Positions 10,601 to 20,151 of a stretch of 64,000 nt of DNA are shown here, in pieces. How positions within the stretch are numbered: the first letter of the stretch is position 1; each line of letters starts with the position of its first letter. Below the pieces are notes generated by a model. The model was not told where the DNA came from, did not search any database, and was given only the letters and a program-made list of their open reading frames with translations. Position numbers and translations under genes: made by a program. Source of the DNA: Tridacna crocea (taxonomy: Eukaryota > Mollusca > Bivalvia > Cardiida > Cardiidae); NCBI GenBank assembly GCA_943736015.1, contig OX031062.1:57958962-58022961 (forward strand), written 5' to 3'.

Positions 10601-13600
10601 GTTCCTGTTTCAAACTTGTGACCCCGGGGCGGGGCCAGTTTTGACCCCAGGGGCATCATATGAACAATCTTGGTAGAAGTTCACTAGGAGATGCTACATA
10701 CCAAACATCAAACCTCTACGCCGTCTAGTTTCAGAGAAGAAGATTTTCAAAGAATTTGCTATTTTTTTCCTTTTGGTTGCTATGGCAACCAGAGTTATGC
10801 CTGGAATTCAATCTCTTGAACAAACTTGTTAGAGCTTCACCCAAGGAACATCCCTGCCAAGTTTCATCAAGATTGGCCCAGTGGTTTAGGAGGAGAAATT
10901 GTGGACGATGGACGACGCACAATGCATGAAGGACATTGGGCGATCACAAAAGCTCACCATGAGCACTTTGTGCTCAGGTAAGCTAAAAATGATGAACAAG
11001 TGGTAAAAATAACACTTTACAATACAATGACTCTTACAAAAACATTGTGGGAAAAGAAAACTAGAGCTGTCACTGAATGTGACTTAATACCCCTGTCAGT
11101 GCTTTGATTTTGTACACAAACAGACACATGGGCAGACAGGCTGATTCCAGAATACCCCCGAAAACATTTTGTTCTGTGGGGTATAAAAATGCTGGAAACC
11201 AGTTTTTTCTCCTTTTTTTCCCATAATGTTTTCCTCCTATTCAAAGATATGATGCAATATTTCTTTGATAGGGTAGAACACTTTGTGGGAAAAGTAGAAA
11301 ATGCTGATAACCAGCATTTTCTCCTTTTCCCACAATGTTTTCAAATGGCTTCTTCCACAGGGTTGTTAAAAGTCGTCATTGTGTTGTAAAGGGTAAAAGA
11401 GCTGAATAAACCCAGTTGACATTGTAAGTGTAGAATACAACCCAGACTGTTGCAATTTTGAGGCTGCCTGATGTCTATAGTGTTTTGGCAAAGAGGACAG
11501 TGTGGATCAAAGATCACACTGCACATTTTGTGCAGTCTGATCTTGATCTACACTGGTTGACTGCACAATTACATCAGTGAAAGGCATTTCAAGGTTAAAT
11601 TTGTTATAGTTTCTTTCATCATCTCTCTGAAATTACAATTTTCCCAATAACTGGACATACTCAACATTTTTTGTCGATCAATAAACATGCACTTCTAGCC
11701 AATTTACATTTCAGCAATCAGGGCTTAGGGACGTTGTAATTTTCCAGACGTTTTACAAAAAAAAACATGAAATGTTTGGATATCCCCTGTGTTTGTGTTT
11801 TTCGTTCGGCAAAAGAAACTTTAATACACTATTTCTAGCTTATCACTGCATAGATAGATAATGTTTGGAAAAGAAAGAGGATATTTAAATGTATATAATG
11901 ATATGTCAAATGTACATCAATCTGCATGTATTAGCAAACAACAACAACAACTATTGCTTAACTGTTCTCAAATACCAGGTACCGCTAATACCTGGTACCG
12001 CTCTAAACACAGCTCAAATGATTGAATCTGTCTTTCATAGCGTATTTTAAAATTCTTTACCACACAATCCCGACTTTTTACGACCAATGAGAAAGAGACC
12101 TTTTGAAAACATTATGGGAAAAGGAGAAAATGCTGGTAACCATATTTTCTCCTTTTCCCACAATATTTTCTACCCTTCCCTAAACAGATTTCAATTTTTG
12201 AACCACATTCATTTTTTTCATCTGCAAATGCTTTCAATTTGGACAAGTCTAAAATTTTGTCATGTGGTAAAAAGTTAAAACTTTGTGGGAAAATGAGTCA
12301 ATGTTAGCTATCAGCACTTCTCCTTTCCCGGAAGGTTTTTAAAAACTTATTTCTATTTGTTATTACCTCTTTACCACACAATCCCGACTTTTAACAACCC
12401 TGAGAAAGAAGCCTATAGAAAACATTGTGGGAAAAGGAGAAAATGCTGGTAACCAGCATTTTCTTCATTTCCCAAAGTATTTTCTACCCAATCAAAGTCT
12501 GAAACCATTACATTAACAGGGTACAAGTTGTTGTCTGCAGATGCTTTGAATATAGAGCAGTCCAAAAATTTGTTTTCTGGTAAAGAGTTGAAACAATAAT
12601 TAATTGGCAAAGGGCTTAATTAAGCACTGCATGATTATTGCTATAATATGACTGAAAACTTGTAAAAGCCACTTACGACCAAACAAGTGAAAGCATGAAC
12701 ATAGGAAAGAAATACAATCATGAGCACAGCATACAATAGATTTTTTTCATTGTTTTGACTAGACAGTAAGCCTAATACACAGTGCAATGCATCACTGCAG
12801 GAAACAATCAATACAGTCTGCACATTTCTTAGATCACATATCCAATAACTTTGCTGCATCATCCTTTCAAGGTCGTCATTAATTTCACCCCGTCCTTTAT
12901 CAACCTTGAGATAGAAGCCTTTTGCTGGTAACCAGCTTTTTCTCCTTTTCCCACAATATTTTCTACCCTTTCACAGACAGATTCCATCATCTGAGACACA
13001 AAGAATTTGTGTCAAAAAAATGTTGACAAAAATCATAATTATGAAAAAACAGCTTACAATATTATTAGGCCATGCTCTGTGAAAAAGGGGCTTTAACCCC
13101 TTTACCACACAATTAAATTTCAGACCTGTCCTAATTGAAAGCATTTGCAGATGACAGTCTCAGTGTGGCTCATATCAAATTATTTTTCTTGGTAGAAAAC
13201 ATTGTGGGAAAAGGAGAAAATGCTGGTAACCAGCATTTTCTCCTTTTCCCACAATGTTTTAAAAAGCTTTCTCTTTCAGGGGTGTTAAAAGTCATCAGTG
13301 TGTGGTAAAGGGTTAAAATATATGCAAAAGTATCAATCCTTGTTAGCCTGTGCAAGTCCATTCAGGCTGCCTGGCCTGAACCTTTTTGTCTTTGGTAAGC
13401 TTTCTGCATGTCAAGGATGAGTCTACCTCATGATTCAGTTAGTTGTTATACAAAATGGGTTTTAGGGGTTCATGATGACTTGCTTGGTATTATGGATGAC
13501 ATACTTGCATTAACCCTTTCCAACACAATGACGACTTCTGACGACCCTTGGAAAGAAGCTGTTTGAAAATATTGTGGGAAAAAGAGAAAATGCTGGTAAC

Positions 13601-16600
13601 CAGCATTTTCTCCTTTTCCCACAAAGTTTTCTACCCTATCGATAAACAATTGCATCATTTGAGCCACACTGAAATTGTCGTTTGCAAATACTTTCAATTC
13701 GGATAGGTCTAAAATTTTACCGTGTGGTAAAGGGTTAAGCCCCCATTTTGCCAAAGCATGGCTCAAATATGATAGGTTCTAACCCATTACCATCTTGTGT
13801 AAATTTTCAGCAGATTACTTTAAAAAAAAGTTCTGTTAAATATTCTGGAAAATTATCAGGAGTCCATCCATGGGTGTGCAATGTGCAAATGTTGTATGAG
13901 GCATCGTTGTACTCGTTAATTACCATAAAAACTTTAAGGCTTCTCTTTTTTGAAGGAAGAGACAAAGATATAAAGTTTTTACCACTGTTAAAAAGGCTTC
14001 ACAAATTTAGAAACTCAAATAGCAAAAGCTAAATTCAATATAAAACAACAACCATCTTTACTGAACTTGTTGATTGGTTGATAGAATAGTTTTTTACACC
14101 ACCTTCAACACTGTTTCAGTCATATTATGGCCATGCATGTCCCAGGTTTCATCAGTGCAAGGCCAGGGCCACCTAGTTTTGGGTGATACAGGATCACAGT
14201 CTTTACTAGGTTGATAGTGAGAAATAGTAAATGATATTGTATGCGAGAATAAATCCCTAGATAGCTAAGCAAAACAGGATCAAACAATACAGAAATGTTA
14301 AGTTAACCCTTTCCTCCATGTATACTCATTTTAGCACAATGAAGAAAAAAGCTTTAGGAAAACATTGTGAGAAAAGGTTAAATTGCTCAAAATCAGCAAT
14401 TTCACCTTTACTCACAATGATTTCTATGCAGTCTGTATCTTAAAACCCACTAGTAGCAACATTTCAGTTGTCGTCTGCAGCTTCTTTGAATTTGGGACGG
14501 TCTCAAAATGGTGTATTGGGTAATAGGTTAACAGTGTCCTATTCTTCATAGATTTTAACCTATTCTTACTATAGCATTCTCAAAGTTCTGTATATTAGCT
14601 GTTTTCTTCATTGGAAAGATCCATTATTGCTTGTTTTTCTACTGCATTTTAAAAAAAAAACAGGAAAGAAAGAAAATAGCATACTGATACAAACATTAAG
14701 TCCATTTCCAGCAAAGTTGTCCATGTCACTCAAGGACACTTTAATTCATATATATAAAACCAAGCAATAAAATAAAGCCACAAAAAGCCACAATACCTGA
14801 GCTTGTAAATAATCAAGGAGTTCGCTCTGTGTATTTACCTGCCCACCCTCCGCACCATCTTGGCTAGATCCTGCATCTGCCATGTTGGAATTTACTGCTT
14901 GTAAGCTGTTATTACTGGAACCAAGCTTTACTGAAATATAATTAACCTTTTACTGAACAATCCCAGGTTTTTACAAACCTGACATAGAGGGCTTTAAGAA
15001 ACATTGTGCGAAAAGGAGAAAATGCTGGTAACTAGCATTTTCTCCTTTTCTCACAATGTTTTCTACCTTGCTTGGAACTAATTTCAATTTCTGAGTTGCA
15101 TTTATTTAATTATTTTGTCATCTGCATGTGCTTTCAATCTGGACCAGTCTAAAATTTTATCATTTGATAAAGAGTTAACCTGCAATAATTTCAAAGCGCC
15201 TATAAAGACTAAAGTTACTTTTCAACAAGGCACAGATTAAGATTAGACACAAAATGTGCAATCTGGTCTTAGCTGTAAACTGCTATAGTGAGATAGTCTG
15301 GTCCGAAACAGCTTTGATGTTGCAATATTTGTAATATTGTTTTATTTGGAAATGTCTATTTCCAGAATATCTTAACAAAATAGACATTGTAAATCAAAGA
15401 TCAGACTGATATCTGATCTATATCTATTTTGGACAAACAGGCAATTGAAGTTATGAATGCACTTCCATGTGTTTCTAGGCCTGTGTTCAAAATCAATGTT
15501 TCTTGCTTGCAGTGCTGTAACTTGCCGACATTAAAACTGCCACTTTCTGTGAGTGTAAATGCTGAAAAATGTAGAAACCGATGGGAAAAAAATTATTTCA
15601 TCCAAATAGATCTACCAGTAGCCTAAGTATATACCCATTTGTTCTTTAGTCGATCTACTAAAAAAATGCAACAGTTTGAAGTTACTTTTCTGAAAGTAAT
15701 TTTAAAAAAATACCTTGGATAAATGCGCAGCTCTTCAAAGTCGTGTGATCGGTCTGCCTAGAAACTATTACGTAATGAGTGGTGAGACACTGAGTCAGAG
15801 ATACCGGTAAGTTCAATATTGATTTTTGAGATTCGTTCCTTTGCAACTTCAAAGTCAAGGCTTTTCAGAGAATCAATGTGAATTATCAGTCGCAGACCAA
15901 TAATTCTATTACCTTAGCATCAGATGTAATTATCTATGTTGTATATACTCAGTGTCTCACACTAAGTTGTACTCCAAACAATGAAGGAGAAATTACAGAC
16001 ACAGATCTACACCATATGCACACGAGAATCTACTTTCGGTTATACCGGAAAAACATTGGCTTCTGACTGGATTCCGTATTATTGGAACAAAAATTAAAAG
16101 CGGGTAACCAATTGATGTGGTGGTAGTGAATAGTTACTACTTACATGTTACTGCATTGAGCTGCTTCTGTATTTCGTCAAGATCTGTAGAAAACGACTGT
16201 AAAGAATTTGCTGTTGAACCCGTCTCTCCCCTACAAGTAAAAAAAAAAGATACAGAAATACAGAAAATAAGCTATGCAGAACTCCATACATAATAGATAA
16301 TCGCTTTAATCGTAATTCTCAATAAAGACACGCATTGTTAAACAGTCAGTACAATACAACCATAGTAGGGCAACGTCAATGCGGTTCTTTAAAAAAATTG
16401 TCTAACAATGTTGATCCAAGCTTGGCTACTTAGTTTGTATAATTCGATCTTGATCTAAACTGCACAAAAAATTATAAGACGGTGATGTTATGGTACTGGA
16501 ACCCAGGTCTACCGTCAAGGTGACTCCATCCAGGGATCATATATAATCCTTATATAGAATCCCTGCTCCATCTAATTTGATCATTTGGTTTCCAGCCCAG

Positions 16601-19600
16601 TGAATCTGTTGCAATAGTTAGTCATAGTCATAAAAACGCATCAAAAATGCTTACAGCACTTTCGGTCGAAACAACAACAACAACAACAACAAGCTGTTTT
16701 ATTCCGATCTTAAGAACTAACTGTAAAACCGGAAGACAGATCCCTGACACGACGTGAAACTCGAAATACAGTTTTAGCTCAGATGGCATTTTATAGATAT
16801 CATTTTACAGAAATTGAAACTAAATAATCCATCAAATAAACATCACTAGGTCCACAAAGTCCTTAAATGAAATGAGATAATGAAATAGGCAAAGGTAAAT
16901 TAGTTGCAAAAACTGATAGTAAAGAAGACTGAGCAAATAGGGTTGATAGAAATGATTGGGATATTGTTCAGTAAATTTCATTTCGCCTTCAGGGCAGGGA
17001 TCGTACATAAAATTTACCATCCCAGTTCAGGCCAGGGATATCTAACAAGAGTACCGGATACAGGTATCAAAACTTAACTCCAAGCTCCCGATTTTCCGTG
17101 AAAATTTTAAGTCGAAAATCTGGCATAGTTTTGTCCAAAACGTTTTGACTGTTACCTGTCCCTGTTGTATAGTTCCTATAATGATAGTTAAGAACTTGTC
17201 AAAGATTGAAGTAAAAATCTTCAACAGTAACACAGATACTACAAAATGTCAAAGTTTTTGCTCGACGTTTCATAGCCGTTTCATCGGAGACAGCCGAGCT
17301 AAAAGTAGAGTAGTGGAAGGTGCTCGTAAAAGCAAGTAAAGGCAGTACTGGTGTAGGTGTTCTCCGGTTTAATCAAACTATTCTTACACTACGAAAGATA
17401 ACTGTTAGCTGACGGCATAAACAAGTAAAAAACTCAATTGTCTCCCTCTAACAGTAGTGTATACAACGTCGATTTATTTCGAAAACCTCGTAACTACAGC
17501 TTCTTACAAGCTATAGTTTCGAGGTTTTTGAAGAAAACCGACAATATATCATTTAATACTCTGAAAATAAATTCTCTATAAAAAAGTCTTTAAACATTTA
17601 CACCCTTGCACACAATAAAATTGTGCAAAATATACAAACTAGATTATTTCAACATTACTTGGAAAAGGCTAGCCTTTCCACTCTAAAATCTCCATCGAAT
17701 TACTCGCAAATACTGCAATGTAATGAGCTAATGTTTCATCCATAGAGAAGTATAAAGAACTGTTACAAGTTCTAGATCATAATCTGAATATTCACTGTCT
17801 TCACCCGTCAAGAAAGAGCTCAGTCGGACAAAAATGACAATGTTTCAAAAACAAGTGACATACGACTGAAAATGGCGTTTACAACGTCGGCGTTGTCATG
17901 CCTTTACAGACTACATGCATCACCCATTTTAAGTATTATTTTAAAATCAAATTTCCGAGAATGGCAATCTGGTTTGCTTAGAAGTTCTATATAGGTCAAT
18001 TAGAAAGATAGAATTAGATTTAGTATTGAATTATGAATGTCTAATGATAGGCCTACACCTTTTTTTTTTTTTAAATGGAAATTGTTTCACACGTCATCCC
18101 TCGTGGCTAACAGTCAATCTAAAAACATAGCAAAATAACTAAATGATGCCATTAGACAGGTTTTGAGAGAAGCATCCAATTATGGGTTGTTTAGCTTCCA
18201 TTGCAAGAGGTATTTATTAGACTTCGCAACATTTGTACGATTTCACTGAAACCGTAGCAATAGGTATCATTCTAGATGAATATTCCGGTGAAACCTAATG
18301 ACAACAACTGTACATGTAGGGCATAGTTACAAGTAGGTTAGTGCAACTAATTATGTTTACTGGTATCGACTGAAGACAAAGATAACATTGTAAATTACGG
18401 ATGGTTCTCATAAATAAGTGAATATTTATATGCAAAGAAAATCTGGACAAAGGGACAACAAATGGTAGTTCAAAAATGGTCTGCTGCAACAAAAAAATGC
18501 CGTAGTCAGATGTTAACGAATTCACGATAAAATTGAAGCTTTACCTCACAAGAAAATGTTACACCGGTCCAAACTGAAAGCACTAGCAGACGACATTTCA
18601 AATGCTGTTCAAAGACTAGGATAAGTCTGTGAAAGGTTAGAAAACATTGTAGGAAAAAGAGAAAATGCTGGCTACCAGCATTTTCTCCTTTTTCCACAAT
18701 GTTTTCTAAAGGCTTTTTCCTGAAGGTCATTAATACTCGTGATTTTGTGCTACAGCTTCAGGATTAAACATTTGCCAAACAATCCAGTGTCATAACATCC
18801 ACGGGGAAGGTGGCTTTTAAAAACAACTAAGAAAACCAGTATTTTCCTCCTTTTTTCAACAATATTTCTAACCTTGCCAAAGGCAGTTTTCATCACTCAT
18901 CACGTCATCTGCAAATGTTCTAAAATTTGACAAATTTTCTATTTTGTCGTTTGATAGAGAACTAACTGACTTCTTTCCACGTCTACAAATAAAGTTCCAC
19001 TTATTCATACCTCAGAGCGAGGTGCACCGGGACAGTAAAGATACACATCAAAGAAGAAGATTCATGTCGCCGTCAGCAATAGCTACGTATATTTTTGTTG
19101 GCAGAGACACACTTGAGAAGTCATTTAGCTTACCTAAAAGTATCTGGGAGGCCTTTATCCGGTGGAAAAATACAGGCCCTTGAGGGCCTAAATGAATCTG
19201 CTGGAAGAGATTTTATCTATTTTCTAGCATGCGTCATTGTTCAAAAAGTGAAATAATAGAAGTACATTTAAAAAAAAAAATGTTTGGAATACTGTCAAGT
19301 CTGATAGGGATTCAGTACCTGTTCTATTTAACAATCCCTGCAAGTTTCAAAGAAAGAAATAAAACCAGTATTAATGTGAACCGTGTTGAATTAACAAGAC
19401 TAAAACATCAAGTGGCTGCTTTTCCTAAACTGATACACGATTTTCTTAATTTTTTATAGGATTTCAATCCCTTGATAATATGGTTGATATTCGCAAGTTT
19501 CAAAAGAATTGAATAAAACCTGTGAAGTTTATCGCGTAAACAAGAAATAAAAAAAAAAAATAAATAAACTTTAAATGGCTACCTTTCCCCTAAAAAGTTG

Positions 19601-20084
19601 GATCTTTTTAAACAATCCAAAAAAAAAAAAAGTCAAGTTACTGATGATTTAAAGCAAATGCGCAAGTTTCATGAAAATCAAACCACAGTTGCGGACTGAA
19701 TCTTGAAAGGAAGATATGCGAACATTCAACCTTAAATGGCTACTTTACCCTAACTAATTGCCCGATCGCTTCCCAATTGAATAGGGTTCAAGGCTTCAAG
19801 CTATTGGCGATATAAAGTAAGTGTGTAAGTTTCACGCCATCTGACAGCAAATGCAGTTTAAATCGCGTAAACACGACAAGTAAATTTTTACTTGAAATGG
19901 CTACTTTCCCGAACTAATTGTAAGATTTATTTTCAAAATCAATAGGATTCAAGGTATTGATTATATAAACAAACTATGCAAGTTTAACAAACATCTCACA
20001 ATAATAGCGAACTTTATCGCATAAAAAAAGTAACAGTAGTAGAGTTAATGAGACTGTCATCATCTGCCAGAGAAGCGGGGTGAT

Positions 20085-20151
<67 letters not shown>

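Larger units (their letters stand above)
13069..13768 (+). mobile_element. FB-3 element interrupted by two PB elements
   Basis: Left end GCCATGCTCTGTGAAAAAGG, right end TTTTGCCAAAGCATGGCTC (inverted match). The interior TTTCTGCATGTCAAGGATGA is as in other FB-3 copies. PB copies sit at 13093 and 13510. Confidence 0.75.

Noticed and set aside
12641..12862. Minus frame MMQQSYWICDLRN as an HDAC6 catalytic exon
   Set aside because: No deacetylase motif, no convincing splice sites, and it overlaps a PB remnant.
16500..16560. tRNA-like B box (GGTTCCAGTACC) on the minus strand
   Set aside because: No matching A box or cloverleaf.
16750..16795. Alternative first exon starting MPSELKL
   Set aside because: Phase would fit exon 2 but the donor (CTGTATTT) is poor; the 20682 start has better context and upstream in-frame stops.
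19113..19160. Minus-strand donor CTTTTAGGTAAGC as another gene exon
   Set aside because: The adjoining sequence gives no frame that continues into exon 2 and no upstream acceptor.
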